The notes under the pieces are model-generated. The model was not told the origin of the DNA, searched no databases, and worked only from the letters and a program-made list of their open reading frames with translations. Source: Planotetraspora kaengkrachanensis (lineage in GTDB: Bacteria; Actinomycetota; Actinomycetes; Streptosporangiales; Streptosporangiaceae). Taken from it: 64,000 nucleotides of DNA. The stretch lies in assembly GCF_016862895.1 (NCBI RefSeq), contig NZ_BONV01000047.1, positions 1 through 64,000 on the forward strand, in the 5' to 3' direction. Positions within the stretch are counted from its first letter, which is position 1. Each line of letters starts with the position of its first letter. A program made the translations under genes and the position numbers. Below, one piece after another: positions 44,360 to 52,870 of the stretch.

Positions 44360-45039
44360 CAGGCGGCTGCCTGGCGGATGAGCTCGGCGACCGCGGCGGG
44401 CTGGGAGACGTGGACGGCGTGGCTGCCGATCGCCTCCACGACGAACGATCCGGCGCGTTCGGCCATGGCGCGCTGGGCCGGTGGCGGGATCATGCGGTCC
44501 TCGGTGGCGACGAGGTACCAGCTGGGCCTGTGCCGCCAGGCTGGTTCCGTGACCGCCCCGGCGAGGGCGTCCACACCCCAGGGGACCTGGGCGTCGGCCA
44601 TGAACGCGGCCAACTGTGCGGGCAGATCGGCGGCGAACGCGCCGTGGAACCTGTCCCGGTCGAGATGGAGGAAACCGTCGCGCGGCGGCAGGATCGGCGG
44701 CACCGGCGCCCCGGGCGGCGGGTCGGCGATGAGGGTGCCGACCGACTCGCCCTTGTCAGGGGCGAAAGCGGCGACATACACCAACGCCGCCACGTTGGCG
44801 TGCGTGCCGGCCTCGCTGATGACGGCCCCACCGTAGGAGTGGCCGACCAGGACGGCCGGGCCGTCGAGGGCGTCGAGCACGTGGCGGGTCGCGGCGACGT
44901 CACCAGCGAGCGACACCGTCGGGTTCTGCACGACCCGGACGCGGAAACCGTCTCTCGCGAGCTCGTCGTAGACGCCCTGCCAGCCGGATCCGTCCACGAA
45001 GGCGCCATGCACCAGCACGACGTTCTCGATTGTCGTCAT
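44359..45039 (-). CDS. Alpha/beta fold hydrolase, EstC-like, coupled to LAL regulator
   Basis: 226-residue cytoplasmic serine hydrolase. ENVVLVHGAFVDGSGWQGVY at ~6-25, nucleophile elbow VLVGHSYGGAVISEAG (Ser ~74), catalytic His in GSHAVHVS near ~210. Block ALVYVAAFAPDKGESVGTL as in relatives. Stop TGA overlaps the start of the LAL regulator. Palindrome GGACAGG/CCTGTCC upstream (45063-45083). The tight coupling suggests the hydrolase makes or destroys the regulator's effector, which is inference. Confidence 0.88.
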   Translation of the reverse strand: MTTIENVVLVHGAFVDGSGWQGVYDELARDGFRVRVVQNPTVSLAGDVAATRHVLDALDGPAVLVGHSYGGAVISEAGTHANVAALVYVAAFAPDKGESVGTLIADPPPGAPVPPILPPRDGFLHLDRDRFHGAFAADLPAQLAAFMADAQVPWGVDALAGAVTEPAWRHRPSWYLVATEDRMIPPPAQRAMAERAGSFVVEAIGSHAVHVSQPAAVAELIRQAAA

Positions 45040-45062
45040 GGTCGCTCCTGACCTTGATAAAC

Positions 45063-45083
45063 GGACAGGCTTAACACCTGTCC
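45063..45083. promoter_or_regulatory. Palindromic operator upstream of hydrolase-LAL operon
   Basis: Perfect inverted repeat GGACAGG-cttaaca-CCTGTCC, 24 bases before the hydrolase ATG. Its half-site CTGTCC recurs in the WYL-linked palindrome at 35034-35052, though spacing differs. Confidence 0.5.
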
Positions 45084-45150
45084 TGTGCCTTCAATCCAAG
45101 TCGCGTGGAAGGAACCAGACCACGCACAACAGCACGAAGAAGTTCCGCCC

Positions 45151-47436
45151 TCAACCGGCTCTCGGCGGCTGAGAAGAAGCGGCCGCAAGCTCGCGGCAGC
45201 GGCTGCTCGCCTCGGCGTCGCCGATGGCCTCGTACACCTCGGCCGCCCGCGCGTAGGCATCGCGGCTCTCGCCGGTCCGGCCCTCGTCGGCCAGCAGGGC
45301 CGCCAGTGTCTTCAGGGAGCGTGCCTGCGGGACGGGCAGCTTTGCCTGCTCCATGAGGCCGATCGCCTCGGTGAGCTTGGTGATCGCTTCGGCCCGGTGG
45401 CCGAGCAGTCCCAGACACTCCCCGACGCGGGCAAGCACGATCGGCCGGTTGAACGCCGCGACGCTCGGCGTTATCCCCGAGCGGTCGTCGTTCAGCAGGG
45501 TCAGCACGTCGAGGTACTGCTCCAGTGCCTTGGTGTGATCTCCGGCGTCGAGAAGGCAGGTGCCGAGACTGGCGAGAGAGTGGCAGTACCGGTCCATGTC
45601 GCCGTTGGCCTTGTGGATCTGCGCCGCCTGGGTTTCCGCCGCGATGGCCTCATCGAGCCGCCTGAGCCGTCGGAGCGCGCCTCCCGCGTGGTGGTGGGCC
45701 GAGGCGATCTGCGTCGTGGCGCCACTGCGGGTAGCCAGGTCGATCGCCCGGGCTGTGTACCGCAGTGTGGTCTCCGGGTCGTCTCGCGGCACCAGATGGA
45801 CCCAGGCCAGCAAGTTCATCTGCGTGGCCTGGCGGGCCGGATCGCCCAGGGCGGCGGCGGCCTCCGCGCCGAGGGTGAAGACCTCCTGCCAGTACGGCGC
45901 GTGCATCCACCGGTCGGAGAACCAGTACATCGACTCGGCGCAGTCGAGGACGGCGGAGTGCAGGCCACCGCTCGCCGCGTGGCGCAGCGCGCCCAGCCAG
46001 TTGTCCACGTTCACGCGCAGCCAGCGGTCAGCCTGCTCCGGGGAGGACAGGTCGGCGAGGTCGGCGTCAGGCCGGTCGGGACGGCCGTAGGCGGGTTCGA
46101 ACCACCGCCCGGCGGTGGTGGCCATCCGCAACAGCCACGACGTCACCGTCTCGATCAGAGCATCGCGCTCGGCCGCGGTGTCCTCCGCCTGAAGCCTGTC
46201 GCGGGCGAACAGCCGGACCAGGTCGTGGAAGCGATACCGGCCCGACGCGCCGTCCTGCAGCAGACCGAGGTCGACGAGTTCGTCGAGGGCGTCCCAGGCG
46301 TCCTCGGCCGAGATCCCACCGGCGACCGCGGCCAGAGCGGCGTCGAAGTCCCGGCCCGGCACAAGGGCGAGCCGGCGGAAGACCTGTCGCGCGGACGCCG
46401 CGAGCTGCTCATACGACATCCCGAACGCATTGGCGATCTTGAGGTCACCGGCACTGAGCTGCTCAAGCCGGCGTTCCTCGTTCGCCAGCCGGGCGGCGAG
46501 CTCGGCGGCGCTCCAGCCGGGACGGCTGACCAGCCGGTTCCCGATGATCCGCAACGCGAGAGGCAAGCCGCCGCACAGCTGCGCGAGCTGCGTCAGCGCC
46601 GGTTCGCCGTCCGATTCGGAGCGATCGCCCACAATCCCGGTCAGCAGTTCGGTGGCCTCCGCCACGGGCAGTGGTCCCAGGCTGAGCCTGCGCACCCCCT
46701 CCAGGCCGGCCAGCAGCCGACGGCTGGTGATCAGGACCCGGCCGTGGCCACCGCTCGGCAACAACGGCCGGATCTGCTCCTCGGAGGCGGCATTGTCGAG
46801 CACGACCAGAACGCGCTTTCCCTCAAGCAACGACCGGTACAAGGAGGCACGATCGGGGACGTCATTGGGTATTTCGTGATCCGCGACGCCGAGCGCACGA
46901 AGCAGCAGCGCCAGAGCCTCCCCGCCGCCGACGGGCTGCGAGGACATGCCGAACAGATCGAGGAAGAACACCCCGTCCGGGAAATCCGGCCGCAGGGTAT
47001 GGGCGGCGCGAACGGCGAACGTGGTCTTCCCCAGACCGGCGGGGCCGGTGATCAGTCCGACGCCGGCCGCACCCGGCGAGGCGCCCGCGTGCACCAGATC
47101 GTTCGTCCAGGCCAGCTCGGCGGACCGGCCGGTGAAGTCGCCGACGGATCGGGGCAGCGCGCACAGCCCGGTCGGGCGGGTCCAGTGATCCCGCAGGCGG
47201 CCGTCCCGCGCCAGTCCGACGAACTGCTTGCGGACAATCTCGTCGAGAGCGAGTGCGTCGGCGATGGCGGTGACGGTCCGCTGCTGAGGTCCTCTGCTGC
47301 GTCCCCGCTCCATGTTGGACAGACTTCGAGCACTCACCCCCGAGGCTTCGGCGAGCTGTTCCAACGTGAGACGCGCCGCGTGCCGATGGCGGCGCAGCAC
47401 CTCCGCGAAGCTGAGTGGATCGGTGATGGGGACCAC
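45151..47436 (-). CDS. XRE-NB-ARC-TPR giant regulator
   Basis: About 761 residues. XRE HTH at ~8-65 (FAEVLRRHRHAARLTLEQLA, SARSLSNMERGRSRGPQQRT), NB-ARC ATPase at ~85-390 with Walker A ITGPAGLGKTTFAVRAA and VLVVLDNAASEEQIRPLL, winged-helix ARC2-like segment, and TPRs at ~480-750. STAND proteins of this plan regulate antibiotic or stress genes. Start GTG 47436 chosen, with AGGGGGAAGGGA directly before; GTG 47469 is an alternative. A palindrome ACTAGGG/CCCTAGT lies 97 bases upstream. Confidence 0.9.
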   Translation of the reverse strand: MVPITDPLSFAEVLRRHRHAARLTLEQLAEASGVSARSLSNMERGRSRGPQQRTVTAIADALALDEIVRKQFVGLARDGRLRDHWTRPTGLCALPRSVGDFTGRSAELAWTNDLVHAGASPGAAGVGLITGPAGLGKTTFAVRAAHTLRPDFPDGVFFLDLFGMSSQPVGGGEALALLLRALGVADHEIPNDVPDRASLYRSLLEGKRVLVVLDNAASEEQIRPLLPSGGHGRVLITSRRLLAGLEGVRRLSLGPLPVAEATELLTGIVGDRSESDGEPALTQLAQLCGGLPLALRIIGNRLVSRPGWSAAELAARLANEERRLEQLSAGDLKIANAFGMSYEQLAASARQVFRRLALVPGRDFDAALAAVAGGISAEDAWDALDELVDLGLLQDGASGRYRFHDLVRLFARDRLQAEDTAAERDALIETVTSWLLRMATTAGRWFEPAYGRPDRPDADLADLSSPEQADRWLRVNVDNWLGALRHAASGGLHSAVLDCAESMYWFSDRWMHAPYWQEVFTLGAEAAAALGDPARQATQMNLLAWVHLVPRDDPETTLRYTARAIDLATRSGATTQIASAHHHAGGALRRLRRLDEAIAAETQAAQIHKANGDMDRYCHSLASLGTCLLDAGDHTKALEQYLDVLTLLNDDRSGITPSVAAFNRPIVLARVGECLGLLGHRAEAITKLTEAIGLMEQAKLPVPQARSLKTLAALLADEGRTGESRDAYARAAEVYEAIGDAEASSRCRELAAASSQPPRAG

Positions 47437-47532
47437 TCCCTTCCCCCTTGCGGTCCGAGCGGAAACCACTCGCGAGCCCGCTGAGGCGGGTGACCTCCTC
47501 GGTCAAGGGAAGCACCGGTGCCCGACCGGGAC

Positions 47533-47551
47533 ACTAGGGACGGCCCCTAGT
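47533..47551. promoter_or_regulatory. Palindrome between two giant regulators
   Basis: Perfect inverted repeat ACTAGGG-acggc-CCCTAGT between the XRE-STAND start and the LAL stop. Either an operator for the XRE protein or a terminator stem of the upstream LAL gene (stem only 7 bp, no T-run), the former likelier. Confidence 0.4.
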
Positions 47552-47581
47552 CGTCGATCCCAGGGTTGGGCCGGTCGAGGC

Positions 47582-50413
47582 TCACAGAGAGCGAAGGGCC
47601 TCGGCGAGCTGGTGGCGGGAGGAGATGCCGAGCTTGGCGTAGATATGGGACAGGTGGTATTCGACCGTCTTCTGGCTGACGTAGAGCTCCGCCGCGGCTG
47701 CCTGGTTCGTCCGTCCGCTCGCGATGATGTGTGCCACAGAGAGCTCGCGTTCCGTCAGCGCTGACAGCCGGCTGGGATCCCGTTCGAAGGCCGTGAGCCC
47801 GCTCGCGGACATATCGGCCTCGCACCGCCGGACGAACGGCACGGCGCGCAGCGTGCTGAAACGGCCGTGAGCCTTGTGGAGCCACGCTGCCGCTTCCCGT
47901 CGCGACGTGGAACCAGTGGCCAGGAGAAGCCTTCCGTAGGCCTGTTCCACGATGGCCCGGTAAAGGGGCGCGGTGTCGGTGTCGGTGTCGGCGGCGACGG
48001 CGACGGCGACGGCGACGGCCTGCTCATAGATCGCGAGGGCGTCGTGCGGACGGCCCTGGGCTTCGGCGAGCTGACCGCCGAGTCTGGCGATGACGACCCC
48101 GAGATAGCCGTCGCCGTCGTAGGCCGCCCGCAGTTCACGCAGTGCCACCGCTGCGGCGTCCACCCGTCCGGTGCCGGTCAGCGCCTCGATGAGCAGCGAC
48201 TGCTGCCACAGCCAGAAGGGCTTGTCCACCAGGCGGAACCCGCCGTCTTCCGCCGTCCCGTCGAGCAGCGGCCGGAGCGAGCGCAGCAAGGCCTGGTAGT
48301 CGGCCCTGGCCTGTGCCACGGTCGCAGCCGCCAGAGACGAGTAGACGATCTCGGCTGCCGAGTCGAGGGACTGCGCGATCCGCGCCAGGTCGTCGAGGTG
48401 TCGCTGTGCGATGTCCCACTCGCCCCGGCCGGCCTTGACGCAGATGGCCGCGAAACGGGCCGGGGCCTCGCCCGCCAGATGGTCCTGGGACGACGCGACG
48501 GCCAGAGCCCGCTCCGCGGTGGACTCGCTCTCGTCCCAGTCACCGGCGACGTAGTGGACGACGGACAGAAGGGAGATCGTCAGGGGGCCGAACTTGGATC
48601 CGGCTCCCTGCTGGTCGCGTTGCGCCACGATCTGGAGATCAGCGCGCGCCGCGGAGAGCTCGCCCAGGAACAGACGCAGGACGCCGCGCGTGGCCAGCGT
48701 GTCGAGATTGTGGTTGCCCACCGTGGTGCCCTGGACCGGCAGATGCGCGAGGTCCCGCAATGCCGCGCGCGGACCTTCGTGCCAGAGCCGGCCGGTCGCC
48801 AGGGCCGCGCGGGTGAAGTCGGTCGTCGCCGGGTCGAGATCGCCTATCGCCAGGGTGCGGCGGGCGATCTCCACCGTCTCGGCGCCCCGCCCGCCCCAGA
48901 GCATGATGTTGGTCAGGAAGGTGCCGGCCAGTACGGCGACCCAGCCGGGCTCCGGGAGTGACAGGGCCTCCTGCCATGCCCGGGTGAGGTGCGCTTCGGC
49001 GGTGGCGAACCGGCCCGCCATCATGTCCAGGGTCCCCAGGACGCAGCTGCGCAGCGGCCCCGGCGAGCAGTCCTCCACCTGCTGCCGCAGGTTCGCGGCC
49101 CAGCCGGGCTGCATGGTGAGCAGCGACTGGGCACAGGCGGTGAGCAGCCGTCGTTCGCGATCCGCGCGGTCGGCCGACAGAGACGAGGCCCACAGGAGGC
49201 GGGTGGCGGCCACGGCGTTGCGTCCGCTCGCCGCCTCTTCCATTCCGGACCGGTCGAGCTCGTCGGAGAGCCGGGCGTCGGTGGTCGCGGCGGCCGCGAC
49301 CCGATGGGCCCAACTGGCGGCCGTGCCCACGAGCGCAGCCGCCCCGGCGTGCAGGAAGCGACGCCGTTCAGGGGCGAGCGAGTCATAGATCGTGTCGCGC
49401 TGGAGCGCGTGCACCAGGGCGACGGGGCTCTGAGGTTCCTTGGGCCACCACAGCGCGAGCCCGGCGGCCAGAGCAGGTCCGAGTGCGCGCGCCGGGTCCG
49501 GGAGGTCGGCGAGCCGACCGGCCGCCGACAGCGGAACCTGCGCGTCCAGCACCGCCATCGCCTCCAGGAGATCGCGGGACTCCTGTGGGAGACGGTCCAG
49601 TTGCGCCCGGATCCCGACCTGAAGCGACCGCGGGACGGGCCAGCGCTCCAGCATGCCGTCTCGCAGCACGTCGGCGGGAATCTCCGCCAGCACCGTCCGG
49701 ACGTACAGCGGGTGCCCCCGGGTGTAGGCGTACAGCCGGTCGGCCAGGCCCGGCGCCAACCGGCCTTCGATCAGGGACTGCGCCAGCTGCTCGATCTCGC
49801 CGCCGCCGAGCCCGCCCAGATCGACCTTCACCGTCCGCTCCGACGAGCGCAGCAGCCTGTCCAGCGTTTCGCCGGACGCCTCCGATTCCGGCCGGGTCAC
49901 CAGAATCGTCAGGACCCGGTCCGCCCAGAGACGGCGCAGAACGAAGCCCAGCATCTGGACCGACAACCGGTCCGCCCACTGGACGTCGTCCACGATCACA
50001 GCGACGGGGTTCCCGGCCTCCTGCAACGCGCCCAACAGGAGCAGCAACTGCCCGCCGACCACGTGCGGATTCGTCCCCGCGGGCGGACTTTCGGCCAGCA
50101 AGGGGAACTGTTCCAGCACCGCTCGGTCCACATGCCGGGTCAGCTGTTCGATCACGCCATAGGGCAGGTCGGCCTCCGATGGGTCGCCGATCGCCCGGAG
50201 GATCGTGAAGTCGTCCAGTGACGCGGCGAACCTGCGTACGAGGGCGCTCTTGCCGATCCCGGCCTCACCCTCGACGACGGCCAGCCAGGAGTCACCTTCC
50301 CTGACCTTGCCCGCACAGTACCGAAGCCGGTCGGACTCACGCGCACGGCCGACGAACAACTCGTCCACCGCATCAGGGTCCACGTGCCCGAACCCCCCAG
50401 TGCCAGTCGTCAC
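47582..50413 (-). CDS. LAL-type LuxR-family giant regulator
   Basis: 943 residues. AAA ATPase with Walker A VVEGEAGIGKSALVRRFA (~46-63) and Walker B PVAVIVDDVQWADRLSVQML (~137-156), TPR-like helices, and a C-terminal LuxR HTH at ~880-940 (LTERELSVAHIIASGRTNQA, YVSQKTVEYHLSHIYAKLGI). Start GTG 50413 (GTG 50383 possible). Not coupled to a hydrolase; divergent from the alpha/beta hydrolase at 50606, which it may control. Different in sequence from 41519-44359 outside the motifs. Confidence 0.92.
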   Translation of the reverse strand: MTTGTGGFGHVDPDAVDELFVGRARESDRLRYCAGKVREGDSWLAVVEGEAGIGKSALVRRFAASLDDFTILRAIGDPSEADLPYGVIEQLTRHVDRAVLEQFPLLAESPPAGTNPHVVGGQLLLLLGALQEAGNPVAVIVDDVQWADRLSVQMLGFVLRRLWADRVLTILVTRPESEASGETLDRLLRSSERTVKVDLGGLGGGEIEQLAQSLIEGRLAPGLADRLYAYTRGHPLYVRTVLAEIPADVLRDGMLERWPVPRSLQVGIRAQLDRLPQESRDLLEAMAVLDAQVPLSAAGRLADLPDPARALGPALAAGLALWWPKEPQSPVALVHALQRDTIYDSLAPERRRFLHAGAAALVGTAASWAHRVAAAATTDARLSDELDRSGMEEAASGRNAVAATRLLWASSLSADRADRERRLLTACAQSLLTMQPGWAANLRQQVEDCSPGPLRSCVLGTLDMMAGRFATAEAHLTRAWQEALSLPEPGWVAVLAGTFLTNIMLWGGRGAETVEIARRTLAIGDLDPATTDFTRAALATGRLWHEGPRAALRDLAHLPVQGTTVGNHNLDTLATRGVLRLFLGELSAARADLQIVAQRDQQGAGSKFGPLTISLLSVVHYVAGDWDESESTAERALAVASSQDHLAGEAPARFAAICVKAGRGEWDIAQRHLDDLARIAQSLDSAAEIVYSSLAAATVAQARADYQALLRSLRPLLDGTAEDGGFRLVDKPFWLWQQSLLIEALTGTGRVDAAAVALRELRAAYDGDGYLGVVIARLGGQLAEAQGRPHDALAIYEQAVAVAVAVAADTDTDTAPLYRAIVEQAYGRLLLATGSTSRREAAAWLHKAHGRFSTLRAVPFVRRCEADMSASGLTAFERDPSRLSALTERELSVAHIIASGRTNQAAAAELYVSQKTVEYHLSHIYAKLGISSRHQLAEALRSL

Positions 50414-50605
50414 GGAGCGCTGCTTGTCGCCTCCGACATGAGCATTCCGCCGGAAAACGGGCGGAAGGTCTCATGCGCTCCGAAGTAAGGAAACCACACC
50501 GCCTGTGGCAAGCGACGCGGAGGGACTGTGGTCTTTCCCTGATACGAAGCCTCCGGTTCCGGTGTTCTCCTGCTGCGACAGACAAGAACACATTTGGAGG
50601 GCACC

Positions 50606-51403
50606 ATGACGACACCGATCCCCGTCATCTTCATTCACGGCCTATGGCTGCACGCCACGTCGTGGACCCCCTGGATCGAGATGTTCGGCGACGCGGGCTA
50701 CGCGCCGTCCGCCCCCGGCTGGCCGGGTGACCCCGATACCGTGGCCGAGGCACGCGAGAACCCCGAAAGCATCGCCGACCATGGCATCGACGACGTCGTG
50801 GAACACTTCGCCGGGATCATCCGCGCTCTGGACACCCCGCCCATCCTCGTCGGCCACTCCTTCGGTGGAATGATCGCGCAGAAGCTGCTCGGACAGGACC
50901 TGGCCCGCGCCGCCGTCGCGATCGACGCCGCGCAGATCAAGGGCGTCCTGCCGCTCCCACTGTCCGCGCTGCGCGCCACTCTGCCGGTGTTCAAGAACCC
51001 CGCCAACAAGCACCGTGCGGTCTCGCTGACCGCCGAGCAGTTCCAGTTCGCGTTCGGCAACGCCATCTCCGAGGCCGAGTCGGATGCGCTGTTTGAGAGA
51101 TGGACGATCCCCGCACCTGGCAAGCCGCTGTTCGAGGCGGCCGCCGCCAACTTCAACCCGCACTCGCCGGCCAAGGTCGACACTGACAACCAGGCACGCG
51201 GCCCGCTGCTGCTGATGACCGGCGGCAAGGACCACACCGTCCCGGAGACCGTCGTCCGCGCGACGCTCAAGCAGTACCGGCACTCTGACGCCGTCACCGA
51301 CATCACCGCGTTCCCCGACCGGGGCCACTCGCTGACCATCGACGCGGGCTGGCGCGACGTCGCCGACACCACGCTGACCTGGCTGCGTCGGCAGTCCCTG
51401 TAG
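50606..51403 (+). CDS. Alpha/beta fold hydrolase
   Basis: 265 residues, cytoplasmic, from ATG 50606 after GGAGGG. IPVIFIHGLWLHATSWTPWI, nucleophile elbow LVGHSFGGMIAQKLLG (Ser ~91) and FPDRGHSLTIDAGWRDVAD with the catalytic His near residue 240. This differs from the EstC-type group; it belongs to the broader lysophospholipase/haloperoxidase-like set. The C-terminal motif also occurs as the relic at 4556-4681. Divergent from a LAL regulator. Confidence 0.88.
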   Translation: MTTPIPVIFIHGLWLHATSWTPWIEMFGDAGYAPSAPGWPGDPDTVAEARENPESIADHGIDDVVEHFAGIIRALDTPPILVGHSFGGMIAQKLLGQDLARAAVAIDAAQIKGVLPLPLSALRATLPVFKNPANKHRAVSLTAEQFQFAFGNAISEAESDALFERWTIPAPGKPLFEAAAANFNPHSPAKVDTDNQARGPLLLMTGGKDHTVPETVVRATLKQYRHSDAVTDITAFPDRGHSLTIDAGWRDVADTTLTWLRRQSL

Positions 51404-51505
51404 GACGGTCCCAACTTTCCGGCGGCCGTCCGCGCGACTCGCGACGGCGGTCTCGTCAGCACACTCTGACGTCGACCGCCATATCTCTTCACCCTGGAGC
51501 CATCG

Positions 51506-52501
51506 ATGCGTCCTTCCCTTAGCTTGTCCAAACCGCGCCGTCTGACGCTGCTCGCCGTGGCCGCGGCCGTCGGACTGACATCCGTCGTCGCCACCGGGCC
51601 GGTGAGCGCCGCTTCGCCGACGTCCGCCCACTCCGTGAAAGAGCAGCTGCCCGCTGGATTCTCAGAGCACAAGGTGCAGGCCGGCTCGGTCGGCATCGAC
51701 TACGTGATCGGCGGCCACGGACCGACTCTGGTCCTGATCCACGGATACCCGCAGACCTGGTACGAGTGGCGGCACATCATGCCGGCACTGGCCGAGCATT
51801 ACACGGTCATCGCCCCCGACCTGCCCGGCGCCGGACGCAGCGACGCCCCGGCGGCCGGCTACGACAAGAAGACGATGGCCGCGGAACTACACGCGCTGCT
51901 GGTGCGACTCGGACGGGACAAGGATCTCCGCATCGTCGGGCACGACATCGGCACGATGGTCGCGTACTCCTATGCCGCCGCACATCCGGCGGACGTGCGC
52001 AAACTGGTGCTCAGCGAGGCACCGATCCCCGACTCCAGCATCTACTCCTTCCCGTCACTGACCGCGGACGGTCCCGGCGCGTGGCACTTCGGCTTCTTCG
52101 CACTCGCCAACGGTCTGCCCGAAGACCTCATCGTCGGCCGCGAGACCGCGTGGACCGGCAAATTCATCGATAATCTCGAGGTCCAGAAGGGCGCCGTCAC
52201 TTCGGACGATGTTTCGGTCTTCGCCGGTTATCTGCGGGACAAGGCGCACCTGGAAGCGAGCTTCGCGTGGTTCCGCACACTGCCGCAGGACATGGTGGAC
52301 AACGCCGTCTACCGCAAGCACAAGCTCACCATGCCCGTGCTCGCGATCGGCGCTTCCGGGAGCCTCGGCTCCTCCGTGCCCGACCAGGTGAAGCGGTACG
52401 CGAAGAACGTCACCGGCTTCGTCGTCCCCGATTCCGGCCACTGGATCTACGAAGAACATCCCGACGAGATGACCCAGCGCCTGCTCACCTTCTTCAAGTA
52501 A
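51506..52501 (+). CDS. Secreted epoxide-hydrolase-like alpha/beta hydrolase
   Basis: 331 residues with signal peptide (RRLTLLAVAAAVGLTSVVAT, cut near ~36). LVLIHGYPQTWYEWRHIMPA is the oxyanion region, VGHDIGTMVAYSYAA holds the nucleophile as Asp (~Asp 151), the hallmark of epoxide or haloalkane hydrolases, and DSGHWIYEEHP the catalytic His. Long cap domain (~190-260). Possibly exported detoxification or signalling-epoxide hydrolase. A fragment of an identical type is at 41260-41346. Followed by a strong hairpin. Confidence 0.88.
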   Translation: MRPSLSLSKPRRLTLLAVAAAVGLTSVVATGPVSAASPTSAHSVKEQLPAGFSEHKVQAGSVGIDYVIGGHGPTLVLIHGYPQTWYEWRHIMPALAEHYTVIAPDLPGAGRSDAPAAGYDKKTMAAELHALLVRLGRDKDLRIVGHDIGTMVAYSYAAAHPADVRKLVLSEAPIPDSSIYSFPSLTADGPGAWHFGFFALANGLPEDLIVGRETAWTGKFIDNLEVQKGAVTSDDVSVFAGYLRDKAHLEASFAWFRTLPQDMVDNAVYRKHKLTMPVLAIGASGSLGSSVPDQVKRYAKNVTGFVVPDSGHWIYEEHPDEMTQRLLTFFK

Positions 52502-52571
52502 CCGCCGATCGCCAGGTGTCCCTCGCCCTCGGAGGAACTCCCGGGTCACCCCCGACCTGAGCACCCCGGAC

Positions 52572-52600
52572 GGTCCGGCCACCCTCGTCGTGGCCGGACC
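52572..52600 (+). terminator. Hairpin terminator
   Basis: Perfect 11-bp stem GGTCCGGCCAC / GTGGCCGGACC with a 7-base loop, 70 bases after the secreted hydrolase stop. No T-run. Confidence 0.75.
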
Positions 52601-52630
52601 GCTTTGCTCGGTGGCCGGCCGGACATCTGC

Positions 52631-52795
52631 GAAGCACTGTCGAAAGAGGTCGGTCCGCACGGCGTACGGATCCACACGGTCAGCTCGGACCCGTGGAGAC
52701 CGATCTGTGGCTGGGCGCCGGCGGGGTGGCCGAAACGTCGGCGATGTGAGCGACCGCCCCCGGAGGACGTCGCCAGAGGCGCGGTCGGCGCACCT
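52631..52795 (+). pseudogene. SDR fragment
   Basis: EALSKEVGPHGVRIHTVSS, then in a shifted frame GPVETDLWLGAGGVAETSAM and stop, then RPPPEDVARGAV. It is the C-terminal half of an SDR like 39598-40386 (LSKELGPHGIRVNTVSPGPV, ATDLWLG). At least one frameshift; N- and C-termini missing. Confidence 0.75.
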
Positions 52796-52870
52796 TTTGC
52801 CCATCTTGTTCATTGGGTGCCGGGCTCGATGGTCCAGCAGTCCGGTATCACTCAGAAAGGCCGCTTTCCC

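Noticed and set aside
45085-47484. Long plus-strand frame over the XRE-NB-ARC gene, and similar ones at 19911-21632 and 25367-27232
   Set aside because: Low-complexity Gln/Gly/Arg shadows of genes with well-defined domains on the other strand.
52604-52870. N-terminal extension of the FAD oxidoreductase frame
   Set aside because: The extension is a frameshifted SDR remnant; a good start with AAAGG lies at 52871.
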